This document shows positions 30,232 to 38,020 of a stretch of DNA of 47,469 bases, one piece after another (position 1 is the stretch's first letter; each line of letters begins with the position of its first letter). The notes below the pieces were generated by a model. It ran no database searches and was not told where the DNA came from. It worked only from the letters and a program-made list of their open reading frames with translations. A program made the position numbers and the translations under genes. The stretch is from DASZHJ01 sp035581425 (GTDB lineage: Bacteria; Pseudomonadota; Alphaproteobacteria; ATCC43930; CGMCC-115725). The DNA lies in the NCBI GenBank assembly GCA_035581425.1, contig DATJVP010000044.1, positions 1 through 47,469 on the forward strand. Direction: 5' to 3'.

Positions 30232-30903
30232 TCACAAGCTGCGCTTGATGCCGAGCCCCTGATCGATCCGCCTTTCGAGATATTGGCTCAGCAGCGAGAG
30301 CGGCCAGCACAGCAGGAAGTAGAGGACGGCAACCGCGGGATAGACCCGCATGGGCTCGAAAGTGACGTTGGTCATGAGCTGGCCCGCGCGGGTCAGCTCG
30401 ACCACGCCGATGATCGAGGCGATCGAGGTTCCCTTGATGAGCTGGACCAGGAACCCCACCGTCGGCGGGATCGAGATGCGCATCGCCTGCGGCAGGATCA
30501 CGAAGCGGAGCTGGTGGAAATAGCCGAGCGCGAGGCACTGCGCCGCCTCCCATTGCGCACGCGGCACGGCCTCGATCGAGCCGCGCCAGATCTCCCCGAG
30601 AAAGGCCCCGGAATAAAGCGTGAAGGCGATGGTGACCGCGGGCCAGGCGTCGATCTCGACGTGGAAGAGCACGGTGATGCCGTAGAAGCATAGGAAGAGC
30701 TGCATCAGCACCGGCGTGCCCTGGAAGAGCTGGATGAAGCCGATCGCGAGCCAGCGCAGCGGCGCCACCGGCGAGGTCCGCAGCACCGCGACGAGCAGCC
30801 CCGCGATGCCGCCGCCCACGAAGGCGATGAGCGACAGCAGCAGCGTCCAGCGGATCGCCTCCACCAGGAAGAGGAACTCGGAAAGGCCGAACTCGCGGCT
30901 CAC
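30232..30903 (-). CDS. polar amino-acid-type ABC transporter permease (second)
   Basis: The 223-aa protein is full length for HisM/GlnP-type permeases: about five transmembrane helices, FIQLFQGTPVLMQLFLCFYG at the family's conserved loop (QGTP), and the coupling EAA-loop SIEAVPRAQWEAAQCLALGY followed by LPQAMRISIPP. GTG at 30903 is used (AAGG upstream); it begins 11 bases after the stop of the first permease gene, so they are co-translated. A longer frame reading through to 31557 is a shadow of the first permease gene. The pair should form the inner-membrane channel for the binding protein at 31657. No ATP-binding subunit is present in the window. Confidence 0.9.
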   Translation of the reverse strand: MSREFGLSEFLFLVEAIRWTLLLSLIAFVGGGIAGLLVAVLRTSPVAPLRWLAIGFIQLFQGTPVLMQLFLCFYGITVLFHVEIDAWPAVTIAFTLYSGAFLGEIWRGSIEAVPRAQWEAAQCLALGYFHQLRFVILPQAMRISIPPTVGFLVQLIKGTSIASIIGVVELTRAGQLMTNVTFEPMRVYPAVAVLYFLLCWPLSLLSQYLERRIDQGLGIKRSL

Positions 30904-30914
30904 GGTCCTTGCCC

Positions 30915-31586
30915 CTAGGCCGGCCGGTTGCGGCGGAAGACCGCCCAGTAGATCGAGCCCAAGACCGCACGAAAGCCGAGCGCCATCGCGAGATAGATCC
31001 CGGTCGTCACGAAATAGAACTCGAAGGCGCGGAAGGTCGTGGACTGCATCGAATTGGTGACGGCCGTGAGCTCGACCGCGGAGATCGCGGAGACGATGCT
31101 CGAGCCCAGCATCATCAGCACGAACTGGCTCGCTAGCGCGGGAAAGACGATCTTCACCGCGGGAAAGAGGATCACGAAGCGAAAGGTCTGGAGCCGCGAG
31201 AGGCCGAGCGCGCGCGCCGCCTCCGACTGGCCCTGCGGCACCGCCTCGATGCCCGCGCGCACGATCTCGGTGCCGTAGGCGCCGAAATTGATGACCATGG
31301 CTGCGAGCGCCGCGTCGTTCGCCTCGAGCCGGATGCCGATGGCCGGCAGCGAGAAATAGATGATGAAGATCTGCACGAGGAAAGGCGTGTTGCGGATGGT
31401 CTCGACATAGGCCGCGACGGGCCAGCGCAGCAGGCGCGGGCCGTTCACCTTGGCGTAGGCGCCTGCGATCGAGAGCGCGAGCCCCAGCACGATCGCCATC
31501 GCCGAGAGGCGGATCGTGAGCCAAGCGCCCTCCGCCAGATCGCGCCAGTGGTCCCAAACGACGCCGAAGTGGAATACGTAGTTCAC
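30915..31586 (-). CDS. polar amino-acid-type ABC transporter permease (first)
   Basis: The 223-aa protein has the same family layout: MAIVLGLALSIAGAYAKVNG, VETIRNTPFLVQIFIIYFSL (NTPFLVQ), the EAA-loop GIEAVPQGQSEAARALGLSR and FPAVKIVFPALASQFVLM, with about five transmembrane helices. It partners the second permease, 11 bases downstream, to import a small polar solute, by family usually an amino acid. The GC-rich repeat at 31609-31635 lies between it and the binding-protein gene. The ATG is at 31586. Confidence 0.9.
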   Translation of the reverse strand: MNYVFHFGVVWDHWRDLAEGAWLTIRLSAMAIVLGLALSIAGAYAKVNGPRLLRWPVAAYVETIRNTPFLVQIFIIYFSLPAIGIRLEANDAALAAMVINFGAYGTEIVRAGIEAVPQGQSEAARALGLSRLQTFRFVILFPAVKIVFPALASQFVLMMLGSSIVSAISAVELTAVTNSMQSTTFRAFEFYFVTTGIYLAMALGFRAVLGSIYWAVFRRNRPA

Positions 31587-31608
31587 GGCCTCAAACCAAG
31601 CCTAGCAA

Positions 31609-31635
31609 GCCCCTCCCCCCTCGAGGGGGAGGGGC
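31609..31635. repeat. GC-rich inverted repeat between binding-protein and permease genes
   Basis: GCCCCTCCCCC (31609-31619) and GGGGGAGGGGC (31625-31635) form a perfect 11-bp stem with the five-base loop CTCGA. It lies 21 bases beyond the stop of the binding-protein gene and 22 bases before the first permease start. Such a stable stem between a binding-protein gene and its permeases could protect the upstream mRNA or reduce read-through, as REP-type hairpins do in other ABC operons; that role is inferred. Confidence 0.6.
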
Positions 31636-31656
31636 AATGCCGGGAGTCTCCGCGAC

Positions 31657-32457
31657 TCACAACTGCGGCAGCGGTGGGAGCTCGACGCCGGTGTACTTCT
31701 TGTAGATGTCCGCGAGCACGCCGTTCTGCGTGTTGATGAAGACCCAGGTGTTGATCCACTGCAGGAGCTCGAAGTCGCCGGGACGCACCGCCGCCGCGTA
31801 ATAGGCGGTGGTCACGGTGAACTTGTTCTCGAGCTTCTTGTCGGGATTTCGGTCTGCGACGGATTTCGCGGCGAAGGCGGACATGCCCGCGGCGTCGACC
31901 TGGCCCGAGATCAGCGCCTGGATCGTTGCGCCGATGTCGTCGAAATAGACGATGTTCGTCCCTTCGGGCGCGATCTTCGGCACCGTCGCCTCCTCGAGCG
32001 TCGCGCGGGTGATGCCGATGCGCTTCCCCTTGAGGTCGGCAGCCGTCTTGATCGCGGTCCCCGCGGGCGCGGTGATGACGATCGAGAGCGCGCCATGCGG
32101 GTTCGCGAACATCACGGTCTTCGCGCGCTCGAGGGTGATCGAGAGCGAGGAGATCGCGACGTCGGCCTTGCCCGAGAGCAGCGCCGGAATGCGATTGGGC
32201 GCCGTCACCTGCACGAGTTCGAGCTCGACGCCGAGGTCCTTCGCAAGCTGGCGGGCGGTTGCGATCTCGGAGCCGTCGGGCTTCCCTTCCTTGTCGAGAA
32301 TGCCGAAGGGCGGCGAGGTCACCTCCGCGGTTATGCGGATCTTCTTCTCGCGGAGTATTCGATCGAGCGTGGTTTCCGCGCGCGCTCCCTCAGCCGCCAG
32401 GAGTGCGGGCAGCATCGCGATGAGAGCCACCGCGACCAGTCTCAGCACCTTCAACAT
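31657..32457 (-). CDS. ABC transporter substrate-binding protein (SBP_bac_3, amino-acid type)
   Basis: The 266-aa protein begins with a signal peptide (MLKVLRLVAVALIAMLPALL, AAEGARA|ET). The mature part is family-3 solute-binding: RITAEVTSPPFGILDKEGKP, GSEIATARQLAKDLGVELEL, LLSGKADVAISSLSITLERA, LKGKRIGITRATLEEATVPK and a VQ-type end. The GGKADVAISS.T region carries the usual ligand Arg/Ser neighbourhood, though here ITLERAK replaces the common TPER. It should deliver a small polar solute, probably an amino acid or related acid, to the two permeases downstream. GGAGGAAGCGTC precedes the ATG, and the aldolase stop lies 24 bases upstream. Confidence 0.92.
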   Translation of the reverse strand: MLKVLRLVAVALIAMLPALLAAEGARAETTLDRILREKKIRITAEVTSPPFGILDKEGKPDGSEIATARQLAKDLGVELELVQVTAPNRIPALLSGKADVAISSLSITLERAKTVMFANPHGALSIVITAPAGTAIKTAADLKGKRIGITRATLEEATVPKIAPEGTNIVYFDDIGATIQALISGQVDAAGMSAFAAKSVADRNPDKKLENKFTVTTAYYAAAVRPGDFELLQWINTWVFINTQNGVLADIYKKYTGVELPPLPQL

Positions 32458-32481
32458 GACGCTTCCTCCGTTGGTTGATCG

Positions 32482-33282
32482 TTAGGGTTTCTTGCCGCCC
32501 GCCGCCTCTCGCATGCCCGCGATCCCCGCGGCGAGCGCACTTTGCATGAGCGCGATGTCCGTGCCATAGCCGAGACAGCGGAACCCGCGCCCAAGCCAGG
32601 TACGCGCCGCCGCCGGATCCGTGACGAGGAACCCCGGAGCCTTTCCGTGCCGGCGGCAGGCCGCGACCAGCCGCTCCACCGCCTTCAGGAAATCCGGATG
32701 ATCGAATTGCCCGGTGATGCCCATGGAGTTCGTGAGGTCGTAATGGCCGAGCCAGACCACGTCGATCCCCGGCACCGCGGCGATCGCCTCCACGTTCTTG
32801 ATGCCGTCGACGGTCTCCACCAGCGCGATCGTGAGCGTGCGGGCATTGGCCTCGGCCATCTTCCGGGTGACGTCGCCGCCGGTGTATTCGTCATGCGCCA
32901 TGTTGAAGGCGAGGCCGCGCACGCCCTCAGGCCGATAGCGGCACCACTTCGCGAGGCTCTCCGCCTGCGCCGCGGTTTCCATCATCGGCACCATAATGCC
33001 CATGGCACCTGCATCGAGGACGGGCGCCACGAGGTGATAGTGGAGGCCGGGGACGCGGACCATCGGCACGATCCCCGCGCCGTGCGAGGCCGCGATCTGC
33101 GCCTTGACCGTTTCGATGCCGATGCCGCTGTGCTCGGTGTCGAGGACGACGAACTCGGCGCCCGCGCGCGCGAGCACCGCCGGAAGGCCCGGCGTGAAGA
33201 ACTCGAAGGCCATGGTGCCGAAAGCGGTGCCGCCCTGCAGCAGCTTGGCGCGCACGGGGTTGGGCCGCATGAGGTCGCTCAT
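32482..33282 (-). CDS. HpcH/HpaI-family aldolase
   Basis: The 266-aa protein matches the HpcH/HpaI class II aldolase/citrate-lyase-beta family: GTMAFEFFTPGLPAVLARAG, VLDTEHSGIGIETVKAQIAA with the general-base His, APVLDAGAMGIMVPMMETA with the metal-ligand Glu region, and GIDVVWLGHYDLTNSMGITG with the metal-ligand Asp. Such enzymes split 4-hydroxy-2-oxo acids to pyruvate (or glyoxylate) and an aldehyde using a divalent cation. Start ATG at 33282 with GGAGG eight bases upstream; the open frame extends upstream but is a shadow of the Ldh gene. It follows the Ldh gene stop by four bases. It is one of the carbon-splitting steps of the run. Confidence 0.92.
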   Translation of the reverse strand: MSDLMRPNPVRAKLLQGGTAFGTMAFEFFTPGLPAVLARAGAEFVVLDTEHSGIGIETVKAQIAASHGAGIVPMVRVPGLHYHLVAPVLDAGAMGIMVPMMETAAQAESLAKWCRYRPEGVRGLAFNMAHDEYTGGDVTRKMAEANARTLTIALVETVDGIKNVEAIAAVPGIDVVWLGHYDLTNSMGITGQFDHPDFLKAVERLVAACRRHGKAPGFLVTDPAAARTWLGRGFRCLGYGTDIALMQSALAAGIAGMREAAGGKKP

Positions 33283-33286
33283 CGCA

Positions 33287-34372
33287 TCAGCCTCCGATCT
33301 CCGAGGGAACGGCGACGCCGAGGCGTCGCGCGGCGCCCGCGATCTGCCGGCGGGTCTCGGCGTCGAGCGGGATTCCCGCGCTTTCACGCTCGGCGCGCGT
33401 CTGCAATTCGATCTCGCCGGGAAGCAGGACCTCGCCGCCCTTGACCGCGGGGGGCGAGCTCTTGACCCAGGCGACGAGCCGCTCGATGTCGCGCGCGAAC
33501 ACGCCGTCATCGCCGAAGGCCGAGGGCTCGAAGGCGAGCGTGAGCATGTTGTTGACGAGGCGCTTTGCGGTGGGATTCCGGGGATGGCTGCTGCCGCCGC
33601 CGCTCAAGGCGCCCGCGAGCACTTCGCAGAAGAACGAGAGCCCGGAGCCCTTGTGTCCGCCGAAAGGGAGGATCGCGCCCGGAGGCTCCGCGTAAAAGGC
33701 CGCCGGCTCCGTCGTCGGACGGCCCGTGCCGTCGATCAGATGTCCCGCGGGAATGGATGCGCCCTTGTTGCGCGCGACCTGGATCTTGCCCTCCGCCGTC
33801 GAGGAGGTCGCGATGTCGAGAATCGCGGGAGGGCGTCCGGGAATCGGCACGCCTGCGCCGATGGGATTGGCGGAGAGACGCCGATCGCTCCCGCCGTGGG
33901 GTGCGACGAGGATCCCGAAACCGGAGGTATTGACGTAATGGACGGAGACGAGCCCCTCCGCCGCGAGCTGCTCGGGCCAGGCCCCGATGCGGCCGAGATG
34001 TCCGGAATTGCGGATCGCGAGCGCCGCCATCCCGTGCGATCGCGCGCGCTCGGCCGCAATCGTCATCGCCTCGCGCCCGATCACCTGCCCGTAGCCGAAG
34101 CCGCCATCGACCACGACGATCGCGCCCCGCTCGCTCACGATCTCCGCGTGTCGATTGACGAGGAGGAGCCCGTCTCTGACCCAGCCCACGTATTTCGCGA
34201 CGCGGATGACGCCGTGGGAATCGTGCCCCAGAAGATTGGCCTCGACGAGATGATCCGCCACGATCGCGGCCTCGCGCGCGTCGGATCCCGACGCCGCGAA
34301 GATCGCGGTGACGCAGTCCGAAAGGGGACGCGCACCGATCCTGATCTCTCCTCCCTGCGGTTCCGCGTCCAT
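33287..34372 (-). CDS. Ldh-family (malate/lactate/ureidoglycolate-type) dehydrogenase
   Basis: The 361-aa protein is a member of the Ldh/YlbC/ComC family, NAD(P)-dependent 2-hydroxyacid dehydrogenases unrelated to Rossmann MDH. Motifs are NLLGHDSHGVIRVAKYVGWV with catalytic His, GFGYGQVIGREAMTIAAERA, AIRNSGHLGRIGAWPEQLAA, FGILVAPHGGSDRRLSANPI and LPFGGHKGSGLSFFCEVLAG. It is close to the expected length. The ATG at 34372 is used; a TTG at 34384 would overlap the previous stop (TTGA) and is possible because coupling is common in this run. Product chemistry fits oxidation of a hydroxy acid upstream of the aldolase; the substrate is unknown. Confidence 0.9.
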   Translation of the reverse strand: MDAEPQGGEIRIGARPLSDCVTAIFAASGSDAREAAIVADHLVEANLLGHDSHGVIRVAKYVGWVRDGLLLVNRHAEIVSERGAIVVVDGGFGYGQVIGREAMTIAAERARSHGMAALAIRNSGHLGRIGAWPEQLAAEGLVSVHYVNTSGFGILVAPHGGSDRRLSANPIGAGVPIPGRPPAILDIATSSTAEGKIQVARNKGASIPAGHLIDGTGRPTTEPAAFYAEPPGAILPFGGHKGSGLSFFCEVLAGALSGGGSSHPRNPTAKRLVNNMLTLAFEPSAFGDDGVFARDIERLVAWVKSSPPAVKGGEVLLPGEIELQTRAERESAGIPLDAETRRQIAGAARRLGVAVPSEIGG

Positions 34373-34380
34373 CCCGGCGC

Positions 34381-34680
34381 TCAATGCGCAGGCAGCAGCG
34401 TGAGCCGCCCGATCTCCCGGCTCACCACCATCTCCGCGCTCGCGGCATTGAACGCCTTGAAATGCGCGGTCTCCATATGCGCCTTGAAGGCGGCCTCGTC
34501 GTCGTAGATCTCATAGAGGAAGACGCGCGGCGAGCCGTCCTGGGGAACGCAGACGTCGAAGCGGCGGCAGCCCTTCTCCGTGCCGAGGGACTTCGCGGCA
34601 TTCTCGCGGATGAGTGCCAGGAAGCGGTCGCGGCTCTCGGGCTTGAGCAGGAAACCGACGGTGATGACGAAGCCGGCCAT
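34381..34680 (-). CDS. antibiotic biosynthesis monooxygenase (ABM)-domain protein
   Basis: The 99-aa protein has the ABM ferredoxin-like pattern: VITVGFLLKPESRDRFLALI, AAKSLGTEKGCRRFDVCVPQ, FLYEIYDDEAAFKAHMETAH and FKAFNAASAEMVVSREIGRL. The 'Y.....D...F.AH....HF..F' block is the family signature. Members include cofactor-free monooxygenases of quinols and isomerases. It lies between the HIBADH-like and Ldh genes (10 bases from the former, near-overlapping the latter), so it is part of the operon; role unclear. Confidence 0.88.
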   Translation of the reverse strand: MAGFVITVGFLLKPESRDRFLALIRENAAKSLGTEKGCRRFDVCVPQDGSPRVFLYEIYDDEAAFKAHMETAHFKAFNAASAEMVVSREIGRLTLLPAH

Positions 34681-34690
34681 GTGGGCTCCT

Positions 34691-35599
34691 TCAGGGCAGA
34701 TCGCGAATCTTCGCGCCGATCAGCTCCGCCAATATGCCCGGCAGCGTCGGCATGAAACGCTCGCCGTGGCCGCGGATGTTCGCGAGATGATAGATCTGGT
34801 TGACGGCCTGCGCGATGAAGGCCGTGGCCGGTGCCGATTCCGCAAGGCGCGTGTAGAAGCGCATGTCCTTGCCGGCGATTCGGAGCGGACCCTTGAGCTT
34901 GCTGTCGTCGCCCTCGAGCACCCAGGGCATCATCATCTGGAACATCGCGCTGTTGGCGCCGCCGGAGGAGACCACCTTGTAGAGCGTGCGCAGGTCGACG
35001 CCGAGCTTCGCCGCGGTCGCGACCGCCTCCGCGATGACCGCGCTGGTGCCGATCGAGATGAAGTTGTTCACGAGCTTCAGCGTGTGCGCGCTGCCGAGCG
35101 GGCCGGCCTCGATGATGGTCTCGGCGTAGCACTCGATCACCGGACGCACTTTCGCGACGATCTCCGGGCGTCCCCCAAGGAAGGTGTTGAGCTTCCCCTC
35201 CTCCGCTTCCTTGGGCGTCCGGCCGAGGGGACCGTCGACCATCGCGCAGCCGCGCTTCTCGAGCTCGCTTCCGATGCGGCGCGTCGAATTGGGATCCGCT
35301 GTCGTGGAGTCCACGAGGATCATTCCGGGATGCGCGCCCGCGAGAAGGCCGCGCTCGCCGAAGACGGTCGCCTCGACCTCGACGCTCGAGGGGAGGCAGG
35401 TGAAGACGATGTCGCTTTGCGAAGCCGCTTCTTGCGCTGTCTTCGCCTCGCCGGCGCCGCGCGTCACGAGGTCCTGGACGGGCGCGCGATTGCGGTTGCC
35501 GAGTACGGTGAGCGGATATCCCTTGAGGAGGATGTTCTTCGCGGCGCCGTGGCCCATGAGGCCGACGCCGATATAGCCGATGCGGGGCTTCTCAGTCAT
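34691..35599 (-). CDS. 3-hydroxyisobutyrate dehydrogenase-family NAD(P)-dependent oxidoreductase
   Basis: The 302-aa protein starts with the N-terminal nucleotide fold RIGYIGVGLMGHGAAKNILL (GxGxxG). It then has DIVFTCLPSSVEVEATVFGE, VDSTTADPNSTRRIGSELEK, MVDGPLGRTPKEAEEGKLNT in the substrate loop, and GPLGSAHTLKLVNNFISIGT with the catalytic Lys. Such beta-hydroxyacid dehydrogenases oxidise 3-hydroxyisobutyrate, tartronate semialdehyde-type or succinic semialdehyde-type substrates. It is the first gene of the minus-strand run that ends near 26105 (possibly 25653), and its promoter should lie in 35600-35765. The substrate is not resolvable by eye. Confidence 0.92.
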   Translation of the reverse strand: MTEKPRIGYIGVGLMGHGAAKNILLKGYPLTVLGNRNRAPVQDLVTRGAGEAKTAQEAASQSDIVFTCLPSSVEVEATVFGERGLLAGAHPGMILVDSTTADPNSTRRIGSELEKRGCAMVDGPLGRTPKEAEEGKLNTFLGGRPEIVAKVRPVIECYAETIIEAGPLGSAHTLKLVNNFISIGTSAVIAEAVATAAKLGVDLRTLYKVVSSGGANSAMFQMMMPWVLEGDDSKLKGPLRIAGKDMRFYTRLAESAPATAFIAQAVNQIYHLANIRGHGERFMPTLPGILAELIGAKIRDLP

Positions 35600-35720
35600 G
35601 GCGCCCTCCCTGCGCGCGGCGGCCTGTGCGCGTCGCGCGATCGCCGCTCTCTCGCTCGTTTCTTTCCGGGGCTCAGCGTGCCGCAGCGAAGCCGCAGTGG
35701 CAACAGCCGATGCCGGTTGC

Positions 35721-35737
35721 AGGGCGCTCAGCGCCCT
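35721..35737. promoter_or_regulatory. perfect 8-bp dyad upstream of the catabolic operon
   Basis: AGGGCGCT-C-AGCGCCCT is a perfect palindrome with a one-base centre, too tight for a good hairpin loop and so more like an operator. It lies 122 bases upstream of the HIBADH-like start and 29 bases downstream of the lipoprotein gene end. A weak terminator role cannot be excluded (the stem can open to a CTCAG-type loop). No regulator gene is adjacent. It may control the operon start; inference. Confidence 0.35.
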
Positions 35738-35765
35738 CGCTTGGGATTAGAGAAGGCGCTCAGCT

Positions 35766-36005
35766 TCAGTCTCTGTCGCAATAGGAAGATCGCCCGTATT
35801 TGATCGTGCACTGCGGCGTGCAGCCGACACCCCATTCGCACTGCTGGTAGGTGACGTCGTCGTCCGGCGGCGGTTGCGAGCCGCAGGATGAAAGTCCGAG
35901 CCCGAGCCCGAGCCAGAGCGCGCAGAGGAGAAGCGATACCAGGCGTCGCAACGCTTGCGACTTCGTGCTCTCGCGGCTCTCTCCGCCATCGCGTCGATCA
36001 TTCAT
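35766..36005 (-). CDS. small cysteine-rich lipoprotein, coupled to DUF4239 gene
   Basis: The 79-aa product starts with a basic N-region (MNDRRDGGESRESTKSQALR), then a hydrophobic core and lipobox LGLGLGLSSCGS (Cys lipidated after signal peptidase II). The mature remainder is only 40 residues (QPPPDDDVTYQQCEWGVGCT and on), with four cysteines in a CEWGVGCTPQC...SYCDRD pattern that could hold two disulfides. The ATG at 36005 shares ATGA with the stop of the DUF4239 gene (36002-36004), so coupled translation is expected. No family recognised. Another frame in the same region is a shadow. Confidence 0.75.
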   Translation of the reverse strand: MNDRRDGGESRESTKSQALRRLVSLLLCALWLGLGLGLSSCGSQPPPDDDVTYQQCEWGVGCTPQCTIKYGRSSYCDRD

Positions 36006-36766
36006 GGTTGCCCCATCTGAGCGAGTGCTTCGTGCATGATCCTTCCGGGGATGCGAATCACCCCGTCGAAAGGACGGTTGAACTCGACAATCAAGTACAT
36101 GGCCAATCCTACCGAGAGCGCGGAGAAGAACATGACGCCGACCAAGGTCCCATTGAGCTGCGTGAGAAGCCCGTAGCCCCCGAAGAGAATCACCACCCAA
36201 AACAGGAGCACCCCCAGAAAAAGCTCGGGCACCGCATTGCCTCTTTGCGAGAACATCAGGACGCGGATTTCGCTGAGCGAGAGCGCGATTTGAATCGCCT
36301 GGGCCTGCGCGGTCCTCTGCGTACCGGTATGAGGCTCGAGCGCCGCCATCTGGGCGAAGAACGCGCCGGTCCCGTGGCTTCCTTTCAGCAGGTTCAAATC
36401 GGAGGCTTCCGTCGGACGGCTGGGCCAAATCCGCTCGACGGCCTCGGCGACTATGGAGCGGACTTCCTTGCGCGCATCGGCCGCCTCCGGCCCGTAGACC
36501 GCGAGGATGCGGTCGAGGAGGACGACCTTGCTCGCGAGGACCTCCACCTCTGCCGTCTGCGCGTCGTAGAAATTCTTGGCGGAGGCGATGAGGAGACTGA
36601 AGAGCACCGCAGCGAGCGTCGCGGTGAGCCCCACCACCACTTTGACGACGTCGCGCGAGTCATCCTGCAGGTGACCGTCCGGCAGTCGCAGGCGGATGAA
36701 GGTACCCAGCATCGCGCCGCCGAATACGAACGCGAAGGTGAGCACTGCGATCCAGGTGGCGGACAT
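36002..36766 (-). CDS. DUF4239 (bestrophin-like) membrane protein
   Basis: The 254-aa protein has helices near residues 5-22, 42-62, 186-206 and 213-231 (FLGVLLFWVVILFGGYGLLT) and the DUF4239 motif LQDDSRDVVKVVVGLTATLAAVLFSLL. A soluble middle (about 65-180) lies on the cytosolic side, and the FNRPFDGVIRIPGRIMHEAL C-terminus is a recognisable feature (the 'rPF.G.i.v' tail). Family function is unknown; a channel-like fold is suspected. It is directly followed by, and overlaps, the small lipoprotein gene. Confidence 0.88.
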   Translation of the reverse strand: MSATWIAVLTFAFVFGGAMLGTFIRLRLPDGHLQDDSRDVVKVVVGLTATLAAVLFSLLIASAKNFYDAQTAEVEVLASKVVLLDRILAVYGPEAADARKEVRSIVAEAVERIWPSRPTEASDLNLLKGSHGTGAFFAQMAALEPHTGTQRTAQAQAIQIALSLSEIRVLMFSQRGNAVPELFLGVLLFWVVILFGGYGLLTQLNGTLVGVMFFSALSVGLAMYLIVEFNRPFDGVIRIPGRIMHEALAQMGQP

Positions 36767-36981
36767 GACCCTCGCTGGGGATTGCTGCGCTTTTGCCGTT
36801 CCCCGCAGAATCCGATAGCAATCGCGCGCGAGGCGGACGATCCGGTCGATTCCTGAGCTTTGCGCTTATGTCGCAGTAGCGCCGGGCTCGGCGACGCAGC
36901 GGGGCCTTGAGTGCAGCCCGATAGGAGATACCCTCCCTCCCCGAGATTGCTTCCGCGGGAAGCCCGGTCATGGAGGTTTGA

Positions 36982-37809
36982 ATGCAGTCGCTCCTCGGCA
37001 AGGTCTGTGTCGTTACCGGCGCGAGCCGCGGCTTGGGGCGCGCGATCGCGCTCGGCTATGCGGCCGAGGGCGCCGATGTCGTGCTGGCGGCGCGAACCCG
37101 TTCCGACCTCGAAGGGGTCGCGCGGGAGGTCGAGGCGAAGGGTCGGCGCGCCGTCGTCCGCACCCTCGACGTGACCAGGCCGGATGAGCTCGGGGCGCTC
37201 GCGGACGCCGCCGTCGCGGAGCTCGGGCGCATCGACGTCTGGGTCAACAACGCCGGCGGCTTCACCTCCGAGCCCGGCAGCACCAGCGAGTGGCTGGAGG
37301 TGACGGAAGCGGGTTGGGAGGCGATGCTGCGTCTCAACCTTATGGCGCAGGTCTTCGGGGCGCAGGCCGCCGCCCGCGCGATGCGCGCGCAGGGCAAGGG
37401 CGGCTCCATCATCTTCCTGAGCTCGATCGACAGCCTCTACGCCGCGCCGGGCGGCGAAGGCATCTACGGCGCCTGCAAGGCCGCGATCAACAACATCACC
37501 CAGACGATGGCGGTCGAGTTCGGGCAGTATGGCATCCGCGTCAACGCGATCGCGCCGGCGGTGATCGAGACGCCGCTCACGGCGCCGTGGCTCGCGACCG
37601 AAAAGGACCGGCGCGAGCGCGCGGCCTTTTATCCGCTGCGGCGCGTGGGACAGCCCGAGGACGTCGCGGGCGCCGCGCTCTATTTCGCCTCCGACGCCGC
37701 CGCCTGGGTCTCGGGCGCCGTGCTCCTGGTCTCCGGCGGCGCGGTGATGACCAGCGACCCCTACCGCTACCTCATGCGCGTCAACCGCTCGGTTCGCGAG
37801 GGGAGCTGA
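36982..37809 (+). CDS. SDR-family NAD(P)-dependent dehydrogenase
   Basis: The 275-aa protein has the classical short-chain dehydrogenase motifs: VCVVTGASRGLGRAIALGYA (TGxxxGxG), LDVTRPDELGALAD, DVWVNNAGGF (NNAG), FLSSIDSLYAAPGGEGIYGA then CK (the S-Y-x3-K catalytic set) and VNAIAPAVIETPL. It has a 25-residue tail after the C-terminal VSGAVLLVSGGAVMTSDPY. Start ATG at 36982 with GGAGG six bases upstream. It may function in a secondary-metabolite or sugar/acid pathway; it is not close to the catabolic run's strand and is transcribed in the opposite direction. Substrate unknown. Confidence 0.9.
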   Translation: MQSLLGKVCVVTGASRGLGRAIALGYAAEGADVVLAARTRSDLEGVAREVEAKGRRAVVRTLDVTRPDELGALADAAVAELGRIDVWVNNAGGFTSEPGSTSEWLEVTEAGWEAMLRLNLMAQVFGAQAAARAMRAQGKGGSIIFLSSIDSLYAAPGGEGIYGACKAAINNITQTMAVEFGQYGIRVNAIAPAVIETPLTAPWLATEKDRRERAAFYPLRRVGQPEDVAGAALYFASDAAAWVSGAVLLVSGGAVMTSDPYRYLMRVNRSVREGS

Positions 37810-38020
37810 ACGCCGTCAGTCCGTGGAACTCACGATCGCCTCGCCAAGCGCCACGAATTCCGCACTCTGCGTGCCGCTGGATCGAGCAGCGCCGCATCGT
37901 TTTTGAACAGCGAGTACGCTCGGATTCCCTCGGTTTCCGGGATTTTCCTGCTTCTCGCAAGCGCCGACGGGGCGTATATTCTAATTCAACTATGAGTCGC
38001 TGGGCATTGCGGAGGGACGC

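Noticed and set aside
30232..31557. A 441-residue fused permease
   Set aside because: The first half is another frame of the first permease gene; only the part after GTG 30903 is permease-like. Two separate 223-aa permeases fit the family.
36970..36981. Three-codon ORF (ATG GAG GTT TGA) just before the SDR start
   Set aside because: The same bases form the GGAGG ribosome-binding site of the SDR gene, so the mini-ORF is most likely incidental.
37903..37980. Promoter of the DcaP-like porin (TTGAAC; TATATT)
   Set aside because: The two boxes are not at a usable distance from each other, and no partner box fits either one well.
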